Assembly (NCBI RefSeq): GCF_947495995.1
Contig: NZ_CANMAX010000008.1
Location: forward strand, 84,427-148,426
DNA: 64,000 nucleotides
Source of the DNA: an uncultured Tenacibaculum sp.
Lineage (GTDB): Bacteria > Bacteroidota > Bacteroidia > Flavobacteriales > Flavobacteriaceae
Reading direction: 5' to 3'
The position numbers were made by a program, and so were the translations under genes. Within the stretch, counting starts at the first letter, position 1, and each line of letters begins with the position of its first letter. Below the pieces are notes generated by a model. That model worked only from the letters and a program-made list of their open reading frames with translations, had not been told where the DNA came from and searched no databases. Of this stretch, positions 26,647-34,919 are shown in pieces.

Positions 26647-27447
26647 CTATTCTTCACTGAATACTTCTAAACCATCATACGCTAAAAAAACATGTTCTGG
26701 TAAATCTTTTTCAATCTCTGCATGAAAACCTAAAAGCTCACTAATATGACTAAAATAAGCTCGTTTGGGCTGTAATTCTTCAACCAATTCTAAAGCTTCT
26801 TTTAAGGTTGCATGTGTTTTATGACTATCTAATCGTAGAGCTGTAGTTACCAAAACATCTAAACCCTTTAACTTCTCTTTTTCTTCTTCTGGTAAATATT
26901 TCACATCCGTTAAATATGCAATGTTTCCGAAACGATAACCTAGAATAGGTAAATCTCCATGCATTACCTTTATAGGTATAATATCTACTCCGTGAAATTT
27001 TAATCTATCTTTTTCTGAAATTACAGTTGATTTTACTTCTGGAGCAGAAGGATATCTATTTTCAGTAGTAAAAATATATTCATATCGCTTTTGTAGTGAT
27101 TTTAAAACTCGGTCATCACTATAAATAGGAACTGGTCCCATCCTATAATAATAAGGTCTTATTTCATCAAAGCCTGCAATATGATCTGCATGCTCGTGTG
27201 TAAATAGTATTCCTTTTATAGACTCAATGTTCGCTTTAATCATTTGTTGTCTAAAATCAGGACCACAATCTACTATATAATTGATTTCTTCTCCTTCATC
27301 TTTCCATGAAACTACTATTGAAGATCTCAACCTTTTATCTCTTTCGTCTTCTGAATATCGAACCGGATTCTTACTACCTATCATTGGCACACCTGTAGAA
27401 GTACCTGTACCAAGAAATGTAATTTTTAACTGTTTTTTATCATTCAT
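26647..27447 (-). CDS. MBL-fold metallo-hydrolase (PhnP-like)
   Basis: The start at ATG 27447 (MNDKKQLKITFLGTGTSTG) fits the family; the upstream 27489 start adds 14 hydrophobic residues and overlaps promoter sequence. The 266-residue protein has the metallo-beta-lactamase fold markers: GTGTSTGVP, the metal-binding FTHEHADHIAG, further His/Asp ligands in VMHGDLP and YLTDVKY, and a late HISE. Relatives include the phosphodiesterase PhnP and RNase-Z-like enzymes. The substrate is not known. It is divergent from the 27529 gene. Confidence 0.85.
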   Translation of the reverse strand: MNDKKQLKITFLGTGTSTGVPMIGSKNPVRYSEDERDKRLRSSIVVSWKDEGEEINYIVDCGPDFRQQMIKANIESIKGILFTHEHADHIAGFDEIRPYYYRMGPVPIYSDDRVLKSLQKRYEYIFTTENRYPSAPEVKSTVISEKDRLKFHGVDIIPIKVMHGDLPILGYRFGNIAYLTDVKYLPEEEKEKLKGLDVLVTTALRLDSHKTHATLKEALELVEELQPKRAYFSHISELLGFHAEIEKDLPEHVFLAYDGLEVFSEE

Positions 27448-27472
27448 TGTTAGTACAAAAATAATATAAAAA

Positions 27473-27504
27473 TTGACTGGTACTTTCAAATTTCAGTACA
27501 TTTG
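27473..27504 (+). promoter_or_regulatory. Bacteroidota-type promoter of the 27529 gene
   Basis: The -7 box TACATTTG (27497-27504) matches TAnnTTTG exactly. A TTG at 27473-27475 lies 21 bp upstream, as expected for the -33 element. The start codon follows 24 bp after the -7 box. Confidence 0.5.
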
Positions 27505-27528
27505 TCACCGTAAACAAAAACAACTAAA

Positions 27529-28968
27529 ATGGCTATTACCTTAAAGGGAGATCAAAAAATAAGCAGTGTACCTACTTCTAAAATGAAGGCGCTTAGGATT
27601 AATTTAAATGCTAACATTTATGGTACTTTTGCTGAGATCGGTGCTGGACAAGAAACTGCCAGAAACTTTTTTAGAGCTGGTGGAGCTTCAGGAACTATTG
27701 CAAAAGCAATGAGTGCTTATGACAAAGATTTCTCTGATGCTATTTATGGAATTGAAGACGATAGACGTTATGTTACAGAGTCTCGATTAAAGAAAATGCT
27801 TAGGCATGAAATTAATTTAATTGAAGATAGATTAGATCGTCAAAAGCATCCTGAAAAATTATTCTTCAGTTATGCTAACACTGTTACAACTATTGATTTC
27901 GCTAAGAAATTTAAAGGACATGGTTGGGTTGGTATTCGCTTCCAATTAGATCCTTTAGAAGATTATAACGAAATCGTTTTACACTTACGTTTTAAAGAAA
28001 CTGAAGCAAAATTGCAACAAGAAACTTTAGGAATACTAGGTGTAAACTTAATTTATGGAGCTTTTTATTTAAATGATAACCCTAAAGAGCTTTTAAAATC
28101 TTTCTACGATAATATTGATAAGGATAAGTTAGAAATCGATATGATTAACTTTTCTGGACCGCGTTTTATGTATGTTGATAATCGTTTAATGAGTTTACAA
28201 CTTGTTAAAAATGGTATGACAAACGCTGTAATGTTTGGTCCTGATGGAAATAACTTACTACCTGCTCAAGTTTTATATAAAAAGAATATTCTTGCCTTAC
28301 GTGGTAGCTTTAGACCTGTTACTAAAGTTAACATGGATATGTACGAAAAGTCTAAAGTTAAATTCTTAAATGAGAAAAAGGTAAACCCAGAAAAAACACA
28401 ATTTATTTTCGAGATTACCTTAAGTAATTTAAGAGCTGAAGGAGAAATTAATGAACGTGATTTCTTAGACCGTGCTGAATTATTATGTTCATTAGGTCAG
28501 AATGTAATGATTACAAATTATCAAGAATACTATAGACTAGTAGAATACTTTAGCGAATTTACCAAAGAAAGAATGGGACTTGCTATGGGAGTAAATAATC
28601 TTGTTCAAATCTTTGATGAGAAATATTACCGTAACGTAAGTGGTGGTATTTTAGAAGCTTTCGGAAAGTTATTCTATAAAGATCTTAAAATATACCTTTA
28701 TCCGTATAAGGATAAAGAAACCAACGAATACATTACTTCAGGAAATTTAAAAGTACATCCTAGAATTAAAGAGTTATATAAATTCTTTAAAATTAACGGT
28801 AGACTTGTAGATATCGAAGAATTCGATCCTGAAATTTTATCGATTTTCTCTAGAGAAGTGTTAAAAATGATTCAAGAAGGTAAAGATGGATGGCAAGAAT
28901 TATTACCATCAGGAATTGCTGAAATGATTGTTGAAAAACGCTTATTTGGATATTCTCGAAGAAAATAA
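27529..28968 (+). CDS. Conserved cytoplasmic protein of unknown function, 479 aa
   Basis: A full-length protein without a signal peptide or membrane segments. Conserved-looking blocks include LNANIYGTFAEIGAGQE, FFRAGGASGTIAKAMSAYDK, HGWVGIRFQLDP, ALRGSFRPVTKVN and ITNYQEYYRLVEYFSEF. I recall close homologs across Bacteroidota carrying unrelated labels such as TonB-dependent receptor. That label cannot be right here, since there is no barrel, plug or signal peptide. The gene is single, with its own promoter, and in good reading frame. The GAGQE and RAGGASGT stretches look like ligand-binding loops, but I do not assign a reaction. Confidence 0.75.
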   Translation: MAITLKGDQKISSVPTSKMKALRINLNANIYGTFAEIGAGQETARNFFRAGGASGTIAKAMSAYDKDFSDAIYGIEDDRRYVTESRLKKMLRHEINLIEDRLDRQKHPEKLFFSYANTVTTIDFAKKFKGHGWVGIRFQLDPLEDYNEIVLHLRFKETEAKLQQETLGILGVNLIYGAFYLNDNPKELLKSFYDNIDKDKLEIDMINFSGPRFMYVDNRLMSLQLVKNGMTNAVMFGPDGNNLLPAQVLYKKNILALRGSFRPVTKVNMDMYEKSKVKFLNEKKVNPEKTQFIFEITLSNLRAEGEINERDFLDRAELLCSLGQNVMITNYQEYYRLVEYFSEFTKERMGLAMGVNNLVQIFDEKYYRNVSGGILEAFGKLFYKDLKIYLYPYKDKETNEYITSGNLKVHPRIKELYKFFKINGRLVDIEEFDPEILSIFSREVLKMIQEGKDGWQELLPSGIAEMIVEKRLFGYSRRK

Positions 28969-29025
28969 TTATTTTTTGATTAAACCTTTTCTTAATTTTA
29001 AGGTCATAATGAAAAACCAATTCAT

Positions 29026-29571
29026 TTGACTGACGAAATTACATTAGCATCGCAATTACAAAATGTAGCGACGAAAGAAGCTGCCTTTCGAAATCTGATA
29101 TCGCAATACAAAGAACGACTGTATTGGCATATCAGAAAAATAGTAATATCACATGATGATGCTGATGATGTATTGCAAAATACTTTTATAAAGATTTTTA
29201 AAAGTATTGATAATTTTAAAGGAGAAAGCAAATTGTATTCTTGGATGTATAGAATAGCAACTAACGAAGCCATTACTTTTATAAACAAAAGAGCAAAACA
29301 GAACAATGTAGATATTTCTGAATATAAACAACAAGCTGTTTCGAATTTAAAAAGTGATGACTGGTTTTCTGGAGATGAAATACAAATGATCTTACAAAAA
29401 GCTATAGCTACACTTCCTCAAAAGCAACAATTAGTTTTTAATATGAAATATTTTGATGATTTAAAATATCAGGAAATTTCTGAAGTTTTAGACACATCTG
29501 TTGGTGCGCTTAAAGCTTCTTATTTCCATGCGGTAAAAAAGATTCAAGAATTTATTAAAAACTATAATTAA
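29026..29571 (+). CDS. ECF RNA polymerase sigma factor
   Basis: A 181-residue sigma-70 protein. Region 2 has DDADDVLQNTFIKIFK and SWMYRIATNEAITFI; region 4 has FDDLKYQEISEVLDTS and KASYFHAVKKIQEFI. The start is TTG (29026), since no in-frame ATG lies upstream and region 2 is already complete from there. It is the first gene of an operon with a membrane protein and an Spy-like exported protein. Confidence 0.88.
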   Translation: MTDEITLASQLQNVATKEAAFRNLISQYKERLYWHIRKIVISHDDADDVLQNTFIKIFKSIDNFKGESKLYSWMYRIATNEAITFINKRAKQNNVDISEYKQQAVSNLKSDDWFSGDEIQMILQKAIATLPQKQQLVFNMKYFDDLKYQEISEVLDTSVGALKASYFHAVKKIQEFIKNYN

Positions 29572-29605
29572 ACCTTTATGTGTTTTTTTAGTCTTACTAA
29601 TAGTA

Positions 29606-30124
29606 ATGGAAAATAAAGAGCAACATAACGAAGATTTTTTAAACCTAAACATAGGTAAAAACGGTGATTTTTCTACTCCAAAAAATTATTTTAATGATTT
29701 GGAAAATGATCTTATCAGTAAGATGATCGTAGAAGAACTACCTGAAAAGTGTGGTTTTGAAACTCCTAGTAATTATTTTGATAATTTAGAAGAAACCATC
29801 TTAGCAAAAGTAAATGAAGAACAAAAAAGTAATCTTAAAGTAATTTCTTTCAGAAAAAGGATTATACAGTTTACTTCTGCTGCTGCAGCCGCAATTCTTT
29901 TACTAGTTACTTTTAATTACACTATAAATATAGGTGAAGAAGAAACGGCAATGGTTACTATTGATGAATGGTTTGAAAATAGTGATGTTACCACAGATGA
30001 TCTTGCTTTATTACTTGATGATGAAGATTTTTCTGAGGAAGTATCTTATGAGTTTGAAAATAACGGAATAGAAGATTATTTAGATAATATTGGTAATTCA
30101 TCAGTTTTAGATGAAATACAATAA
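29606..30124 (+). CDS. Membrane-anchored probable anti-sigma factor
   Basis: A 172-residue acidic protein. Two related N-terminal segments (DFSTPKNYFNDLENDLISKM and GFETPSNYFDNLEETILAKV) form an internal repeat. They are followed by a basic patch, one membrane helix at about 94-112 (FTSAAAAAILLLVTFNYTI) and a very acidic C-terminal domain outside the membrane. Its position between an ECF sigma gene and an exported sensor-like gene suggests anti-sigma function. No zinc motif is visible. Confidence 0.6.
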   Translation: MENKEQHNEDFLNLNIGKNGDFSTPKNYFNDLENDLISKMIVEELPEKCGFETPSNYFDNLEETILAKVNEEQKSNLKVISFRKRIIQFTSAAAAAILLLVTFNYTINIGEEETAMVTIDEWFENSDVTTDDLALLLDDEDFSEEVSYEFENNGIEDYLDNIGNSSVLDEIQ

Positions 30125-30139
30125 ATTAACCAGATAAAA

Positions 30140-30595
30140 ATGAAGAAAAAAATACTTTTTATATGTTTAGTAAGCTTGTCCTTAATTGGATTTGCACAAA
30201 AGCATAATAGATCTGATAGAATGAAAGCTCAAAAAATAGCTTTTATTACAGAACATCTTGACCTTTCTGAAAATGAAGCTGAAAAATTTTGGCCTTTATA
30301 TAATAAGTTCGAAAAAGCAAAACGTAAACTCTTTAAACAAGAAAAAGAAGATATACGTAATAAAATAAAATCTTCAGGAGGTTTAGAAAATGTTAGTGAA
30401 GATGAAGCTAAGAAATATTTAAAGTTATTTCATAAAATAAAAGCTTCACACGAAGAAATTAAAGTTTCGTTTCATAACAATTTAATGAATTTCTTACCTG
30501 CTAAAAAGGTATTGAAGTTAGAAATTTTAGAACATCGTTTCAATAAATCTATGATCAAACGTTTTAAAGAACGTAGAAATAGAAGAATGAATTAA
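30140..30595 (+). CDS. Spy/CpxP-like periplasmic sensor of an ECF operon
   Basis: A 151-residue protein with a signal peptide (FICLVSLSLIGFAQ) and a helical, strongly charged mature part. The motif LDLSENEAEKFWPLYNKFE is typical of the Bacteroidota proteins found behind ECF sigma genes. It resembles Spy/CpxP LTxxQ-like helices that bind unfolded proteins. It likely monitors envelope stress for the sigma/anti-sigma pair upstream. It lies 15 bp after the preceding gene. Confidence 0.75.
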   Translation: MKKKILFICLVSLSLIGFAQKHNRSDRMKAQKIAFITEHLDLSENEAEKFWPLYNKFEKAKRKLFKQEKEDIRNKIKSSGGLENVSEDEAKKYLKLFHKIKASHEEIKVSFHNNLMNFLPAKKVLKLEILEHRFNKSMIKRFKERRNRRMN

Positions 30596-30610
30596 ATATT
30601 AATTGTAAAT

Positions 30611-30642
30611 AAAAAAAGAAGCTTTAAAAGCTTCTTTTTTTT
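30611..30642. terminator. Bidirectional terminator
   Basis: AAAAAAAGAAGCTTT (30611-30625) pairs with AAAGCTTCTTTTTTT (30627-30641). It separates the sigma operon (+) from the small gene ending at 30641 (-), whose stop codon lies in the T run. Confidence 0.8.
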
Positions 30643-30841
30643 ATTTGTTATCTATAACTTCCATACATACATAAAGTTCTGGTCTGCTAGCAGTATACTG
30701 CCTTAACCAAATAACTAATTCATCGACTTCGTATGGTAGTAATCTTTTCATTGCTTTTTCTAATTCTTTACAAAAAAGTTCTGTATTGAAGCTTACTTTT
30801 TGTAACACAACTTTAGTGTATTCAAACATTGCTCTTGGCAT
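30641..30841 (-). CDS. Conserved small protein, 66 aa
   Basis: A compact soluble protein with FEYTKVVLQKVSFNTELFCKELEKAMKRLLPYE as its core (shown here in parts: MPRAMFEYTKVVLQKVSFN, then LFCKELEKAMKRLL). It ends in an aromatic/charged helix (ELVIWLRQYTASRPEL). I recall similar short proteins across Flavobacteriia, but no function is known to me. It has its own short transcription unit between two terminators. Confidence 0.65.
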   Translation of the reverse strand: MPRAMFEYTKVVLQKVSFNTELFCKELEKAMKRLLPYEVDELVIWLRQYTASRPELYVCMEVIDNK

Positions 30842-30912
30842 AAGTAAGGGAATTTGGATTATTACATTTTAAATATACAAAAAAAACAACACCATTCTGT
30901 TAAAATACTACC

Positions 30913-30947
30913 AAAAAAAAGCTCTATTTCTTAATGAAATAGAGCTT
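30913..30947 (-). terminator. Terminator of the kdsB operon
   Basis: AAGCTCTATTTC (30919-30930) pairs with GAAATAGAGCTT (30936-30947), loop 5 nt. On the minus strand a T run (30920-30913) follows the hairpin. Confidence 0.75.
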
Positions 30948-30968
30948 AACTTATTAAAGTTCTTTCTT

Positions 30969-31235
30969 TTATAAAGCATTCACTTTAGCTATTAAAGCTT
31001 TTGCTTTCTCTTCTAACTCAGTACTAATACCTTTAAAATGTGCTTTTTTACTTTCTACATCTTTAGCATTTACTTTGTCTAATAATCCATCAAAAGCAGC
31101 AATTGCTTCATCAATTATTCCTTGAGATGCAACTGTATCAACTCCTGGATTTTCTAATTCCCACATGTAGCACTCTTCAATAATATCTCCTAATGTATAA
31201 TTGATATCTTTCTTTAAATTCTTAACGCTTGCCAT
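30969..31235 (-). CDS. Conserved hypothetical helical protein, 88 aa
   Basis: Starting at ATG 31235 the protein begins MASVKNLKKDINYTLGDIIE, which looks like a natural N-terminus; six more residues are possible from 31253. It is soluble and almost entirely helical, with an acidic start (EECYMWELENPG) and Ala/Lys-rich helices at the end. It is the last gene of the kdsB operon, about 20 bp after the CatA-like gene. Its function is unknown. Confidence 0.65.
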   Translation of the reverse strand: MASVKNLKKDINYTLGDIIEECYMWELENPGVDTVASQGIIDEAIAAFDGLLDKVNAKDVESKKAHFKGISTELEEKAKALIAKVNAL

Positions 31236-31255
31236 AATTAAAATTTTTGACAAAA

Positions 31256-31888
31256 TTAGTCGATTTTATCTAAACCATTCTGAAAATTTTCAAAAAACTT
31301 ACCAACATGATATCCATCTACTAAAGCATGATTCACATTCACTGCTACTGGCATTAATAATTTACTATTCGCTTTAAAAACCTTACCGAAAGATAATTGA
31401 GGAACACTACTGTTTTTATCTCCAGAAACAGGCTCTTTATGGCTTGTAAACGTAAACCATGGAATTGCTGAACAATGATAACATCCTAAAGAATATTTAG
31501 GAGGAAATAAATTTGTAGAATTTAAAATACGCTCTTTCTCTTTTATGAAATTAGCATTAAAAACCTCGTAGTCTTCGTCAAACTGAATAAATGAAAATCC
31601 GAAAGTTTTATCTTCTCTTAAAATTGTAGCCGAAGCATCTAACTTTTCATAAACTGTAACTTTGTCTTCTTCTATCCTGTATCTAAAGTTTTCTACTGAA
31701 TTTAAAGCTTTAGTACATTCATGTAAATATGTAGTAAAAAAAGACTGTTGTTTAATCTTACAAATACTATGCACATTGGTAACATCTATATTCACAACAG
31801 TTGCAAAAGTAGGGTCTGCTAGACTTCTAAAATGTGTAAAAATTTCTCTTCTATTCCAGTTATCAATATCTAAATATGTTTTCTCCAT
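31256..31888 (-). CDS. CatA-like O-acetyltransferase
   Basis: A 210-residue member of the chloramphenicol acetyltransferase (CAT) fold. The catalytic region VNVNHALVDGYHVGKFFENF keeps the general-base His and the structural Asp of the HHAxxDGxH motif, with Asn at the first His position. IDNWNRREIFTHF at the start is also typical of the family. It would transfer acetyl from acetyl-CoA to a hydroxyl group in the cytoplasm. Its place in a kdsB/HAD operon suggests a housekeeping acceptor; chloramphenicol resistance should not be assumed. It overlaps the upstream HAD gene by one base. Confidence 0.85.
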   Translation of the reverse strand: MEKTYLDIDNWNRREIFTHFRSLADPTFATVVNIDVTNVHSICKIKQQSFFTTYLHECTKALNSVENFRYRIEEDKVTVYEKLDASATILREDKTFGFSFIQFDEDYEVFNANFIKEKERILNSTNLFPPKYSLGCYHCSAIPWFTFTSHKEPVSGDKNSSVPQLSFGKVFKANSKLLMPVAVNVNHALVDGYHVGKFFENFQNGLDKID

Positions 31889-32580
31889 TATAAAATAGTT
31901 GGTACTTCTTTTATAGTTGATAGTGTTTTATAGTCTGAAGATGATTTCTGAGTTGCACTTACTGTCTCATGCGCCCAAGTAGTGTGAAAAGGAATATGAA
32001 TTGCTGAAGCTCCTATTTCTATTAATGGTAGCACATCAGATTTTAATGAATTACCTATCATTAATAATTCAGAAGGATTGATATCTAAACGTTTTAGCAT
32101 TTTAGTATAATCAATTGCTTTTTTTTCACTCATTACTTCAACATGATGGAAATAATTTAAAATACCAGATTTTTCAAGTTTACGTTGTTGATCTAATAAA
32201 TCTCCTTTAGTAGCTACGATTAATTTATACTTACCATGTAATTCTTTCAACACCTCTTCTACTCCATCTAATAACTCAATAGGTTTTTCTAACATCTCTT
32301 TACCTATATCTAGTATTTGTCCTAATACTTTTTGTGGTAATTGATAATTAGATAATTCTAAAGCACTTTCGATCATCGATAACATAAAGCCTTTAACTCC
32401 GTAACCATAGAGTTCTAAATTATCTATTTCTTTTTTAAATAACTCTTGATGAATTTTATTCTCTGTTTCATAATCATTTAATAAAGAAGCAAATTCGTTT
32501 TCTGCGTCTCTAAAATATGTTTCATTTGCCCATAATGTATCATCAGCATCAAAGGCAATAACTTTTACATTTTTATACAT
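31888..32580 (-). CDS. HAD-superfamily hydrolase
   Basis: A 230-residue phosphatase-type protein. Motif I is FDADDTLW with the nucleophilic Asp. Motif II lies in LIVATKGDL, the conserved Lys near KKAIDYTKML, and motif III in LMIGNSLKSDVLPLIEIGA. A helical cap lies between motifs I and II, as in the YjjG/phosphoglycolate phosphatase branch. It starts 2 bp after kdsB. It is larger than and different from a typical KdsC, so a role in KDO synthesis is only possible. Confidence 0.85.
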   Translation of the reverse strand: MYKNVKVIAFDADDTLWANETYFRDAENEFASLLNDYETENKIHQELFKKEIDNLELYGYGVKGFMLSMIESALELSNYQLPQKVLGQILDIGKEMLEKPIELLDGVEEVLKELHGKYKLIVATKGDLLDQQRKLEKSGILNYFHHVEVMSEKKAIDYTKMLKRLDINPSELLMIGNSLKSDVLPLIEIGASAIHIPFHTTWAHETVSATQKSSSDYKTLSTIKEVPTIL

Positions 32581-32582
32581 TA

Positions 32583-33308
32583 CTAAAATAGTTTTTTAGC
32601 TTTTTCTAAATCTTCTGGAGTATCTATTCCTATAGATTCTACCGAAGTTTCTATCATTTTTATTTTTTTTCCTACTTCTAAATATCTAATTGCTTCTATT
32701 TTTTCTGCAGCTTCTAATGGTGTCATCGGAGTATTATAAAAATCCATCAATGCATTCTTTCTGAAAGCATATACACCTTTGTGTTTAAAATAAGTAACTT
32801 TTAATGTTTGATCTCTGTGATAAGGTATTACAGATCTTGAGAAGTAAATAGCAAAGTTATTCTGATCGGTAATTACTTTAACATTATTCGGATTTTCAAT
32901 ATCCTCAGCAGCTTCCATTTTTACTTTTAAAGAAGCCAAGTCAATTTGCTGTGCTGCATCCTCATGAAAAACAGTTATTAATTTTTCTAATGAAACTGCA
33001 TCTATAAAAGGTTCGTCACCTTGAACATTAACAACCACATCTACATCTAAGTTTTCTACAGCTTCTGCAATTCTATCAGACCCACAATCATGTTCTTTTA
33101 AACTTTTTATTGCTTTACCTCCAGCATCTACAATCAAGTCGTATATAACGTCAGAATCAGTAACAACATATACCTCATCAAAAAGTTTTGTTTGCAAAGC
33201 ACTTTCATAAGTACGTAAAATAACTGGCTTTCCAGCTAAATCTTTCATAAGCTTTCCAGGGAATCGACTTGCATTAAATCGAGCAGGAATCATTGCAATA
33301 ATCTTCAT
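32583..33308 (-). CDS. kdsB: 3-deoxy-manno-octulosonate cytidylyltransferase
   Basis: A 241-residue enzyme that activates KDO with CTP to CMP-KDO for lipopolysaccharide inner-core synthesis. The nucleotide-binding signature [15 protein letters not shown] lies at the N-terminus; [12 protein letters not shown] and a late [12 protein letters not shown] are also typical. Length fits the family. It is the first gene of a four-gene operon with a HAD hydrolase, a CatA-like enzyme and a helical protein. Confidence 0.95.
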   Translation of the reverse strand: MKIIAMIPARFNASRFPGKLMKDLAGKPVILRTYESALQTKLFDEVYVVTDSDVIYDLIVDAGGKAIKSLKEHDCGSDRIAEAVENLDVDVVVNVQGDEPFIDAVSLEKLITVFHEDAAQQIDLASLKVKMEAAEDIENPNNVKVITDQNNFAIYFSRSVIPYHRDQTLKVTYFKHKGVYAFRKNALMDFYNTPMTPLEAAEKIEAIRYLEVGKKIKMIETSVESIGIDTPEDLEKAKKLF

Positions 33309-33331
33309 AAAAAATAGTCATTAGAACAGGG

Positions 33332-33339
33332 CAAAGATA
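33332..33339 (-). promoter_or_regulatory. Promoter -7 box of the kdsB operon
   Basis: On the minus strand 33339-33332 reads TATCTTTG, an exact TAnnTTTG box, 23 bp before the kdsB start. A clear -33 element is not seen. Confidence 0.45.
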
Positions 33340-33371
33340 CATATTTACATATTCTGAAAATAGCACTTTAA

Positions 33372-33401
33372 AAATGTTAAAAAAACAAAACTTTAACATT
33401 T
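33372..33401. repeat. Inverted repeat upstream of kdsB
   Basis: AAATGTTAAA (33372-33381) and TTTAACATTT (33392-33401) are exact reverse complements separated by 10 bp. It lies upstream of the kdsB promoter box and could be an operator or a hairpin. No tract of T follows, so a terminator is unlikely. Confidence 0.4.
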
Positions 33402-33486
33402 AAACTATGGAGTCGGTTTTGCCACTGATAGTAATCTGACTATGTTTGAGTAAATTCTTTTGTAAGTTAATTTGGTTTGTTTGTTT

Positions 33487-33519
33487 AAAAAGCTCAAGAC
33501 GTAGATTTTGGGCTTTTTA
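33487..33519 (-). terminator. Terminator of the idi-QueD-manA operon
   Basis: AAAAAGCTCAA (33487-33497) pairs with TTGGGCTTTTT (33508-33518), with one G-T wobble. It overlaps the manA stop codon. On the minus strand the hairpin ends in a T run. Confidence 0.6.
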
Positions 33520-34491
33520 TTTTATATACACCTCAAGTAACTCTGATTCTGAAGTTGATTTTATACTAAATTCTTTAAGTTTTGCTGGTACTAATAATGT
33601 TTCTCCTGCAATTAAAGATTCTTCATTTTCTCCTAACTCAAATGTTACCTCACCAGACACACACATATAAATAACGAAACTATCTTTATCTGAATGATTA
33701 ATTGCTAACTCTCCAGTTACAGGTAATACATTAGTAGTAAAATACGGACATGAAACTATCGTTGAAGATGTATTTAATTCTTTAGTATATGATGTAGTAT
33801 ATTTCGGAATTGCTTTAAAGTCTATCGCATCAAGAGCTAAATCAGTATGTAACTCTCTGTAGTTCCCTTCAGCATCTTGACGATCCCAATCGTAAATACG
33901 ATACGTGATATCAGAAGTTTGTTGAATTTCAGCTAATAAAACTCCAGCACCAATAGCATGAACTCTTCCAGTAGGAATAAAATACACATCTCCTTTCTGA
34001 ACTTCATCTACATTTAAAATCTCTAATAATGATTTATTATTAAGATGATTTAAATATTCCTCTTTGTTACTATCTTTTTTAAAGCCTACAATTAAGTTTG
34101 CTTCTTTATCAGCCTGCATTACATACCACATTTCAGTTTTCCCAAAAGAATCGTGGCGTTCTTTAGCCAAGTCGTCGTTAGGATGTAATTGAATACTTAA
34201 TGGAGTTTTTGCATCAATAAACTTTATCAATAATGGAAATTTATCTCCGAAATGATCAAAAACCTTACCTCCTACTAAATCATGCTTATAGGTTTGGATA
34301 AGTTCTTTTAAATCTTTTCCTTCTAAATCTCCATTAGAAACTACAGAAGTATCTCCTTTAACATCAGAAATCTCCCAACTTTCTCCTAAATTAGAACTGT
34401 TAGATTGTTTATTTAAATGTGATTTTAATTTTTCTCCGCCCCATATCTTTTCCTTAAGGATTGGGGTAAACTTAATAAATTGATTGAGCAT
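33517..34491 (-). CDS. manA: Mannose-6-phosphate isomerase, class I
   Basis: A 324-residue zinc-dependent cupin enzyme that interconverts mannose-6-phosphate and fructose-6-phosphate. The N-terminal KEKIWGGEKL, zinc ligands in SIQLHPNDDLA and KTEMWYVMQ, and GRVHAIGAGVLLAEIQQ are all present. The C-terminal cupin half is kept (CVSGEVTFELGE, AGETLLVPA). It is the last gene of a three-gene operon, 12 bp after the QueD-like gene. Confidence 0.93.
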   Translation of the reverse strand: MLNQFIKFTPILKEKIWGGEKLKSHLNKQSNSSNLGESWEISDVKGDTSVVSNGDLEGKDLKELIQTYKHDLVGGKVFDHFGDKFPLLIKFIDAKTPLSIQLHPNDDLAKERHDSFGKTEMWYVMQADKEANLIVGFKKDSNKEEYLNHLNNKSLLEILNVDEVQKGDVYFIPTGRVHAIGAGVLLAEIQQTSDITYRIYDWDRQDAEGNYRELHTDLALDAIDFKAIPKYTTSYTKELNTSSTIVSCPYFTTNVLPVTGELAINHSDKDSFVIYMCVSGEVTFELGENEESLIAGETLLVPAKLKEFSIKSTSESELLEVYIK

Positions 34492-34503
34492 TTTTTCACA
34501 GAA

Positions 34504-34917
34504 TTAACTTCCAGAGTAAGTTACAAAATTTCTAGGAGTTTCATATAGTGTAATTTCCATATCTAGATCTTCAGAAATATGAGGTCGTAGTTTATTATAA
34601 ATAACAACTGAGATATTTTCTGCAGTTGGATTCAAATCTTTGAATTCTTCTACCTCTATATTAAGATTCTTATGATCGAATGCTTCTTCTACTTCTGCTT
34701 TTATAATGTCCTTTAATTTTCCTAAATCGTAAACATATCCTGTTTCTTGATCAATCTCTCCAGTCAGTGAAACAATCAATTCATAATTATGACCATGAAA
34801 ATAGGTATTACTACATTTATTAAAAACTTCAAAGTTTTTCTCATCAGACCAATCTTTTCTATATAATCGATGAGCTGCATTAAAGTGAGCTTTTCTATGT
34901 ACTGTTACTCTAGGCAT
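34504..34917 (-). CDS. queD: 6-pyruvoyl-tetrahydropterin synthase / QueD family protein
   Basis: A 137-residue T-fold protein. The zinc histidines are in FNAAHRLYRKDW and YFHGHNYELIV, a catalytic Asp/His pair in AFDHKNLN, and the pterin-anchoring Glu in ITLYETPRNFVTY. The reaction is either 6-carboxytetrahydropterin synthesis for queuosine (QueD) or a related pterin step. The sequence alone does not decide between them, and no queC or queE lies nearby. The gap to idi is only 2 bp. Confidence 0.85.
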   Translation of the reverse strand: MPRVTVHRKAHFNAAHRLYRKDWSDEKNFEVFNKCSNTYFHGHNYELIVSLTGEIDQETGYVYDLGKLKDIIKAEVEEAFDHKNLNIEVEEFKDLNPTAENISVVIYNKLRPHISEDLDMEITLYETPRNFVTYSGS

Positions 34918-34919
34918 TA

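Noticed and set aside
27529..28968. TonB-dependent receptor annotation
   Set aside because: No signal peptide, plug domain or beta-barrel pattern; the protein is too short and cytoplasmic in character.
31256..31888. Chloramphenicol resistance gene
   Set aside because: The fold is right, but the chromosomal operon context with kdsB gives no support for a resistance role.
33402..33486. Possible RNA gene or remnant between kdsB and manA
   Set aside because: There is a small palindromic ATAGT...ACTAT segment but no cloverleaf, conserved RNA motif or promoter that I could support.
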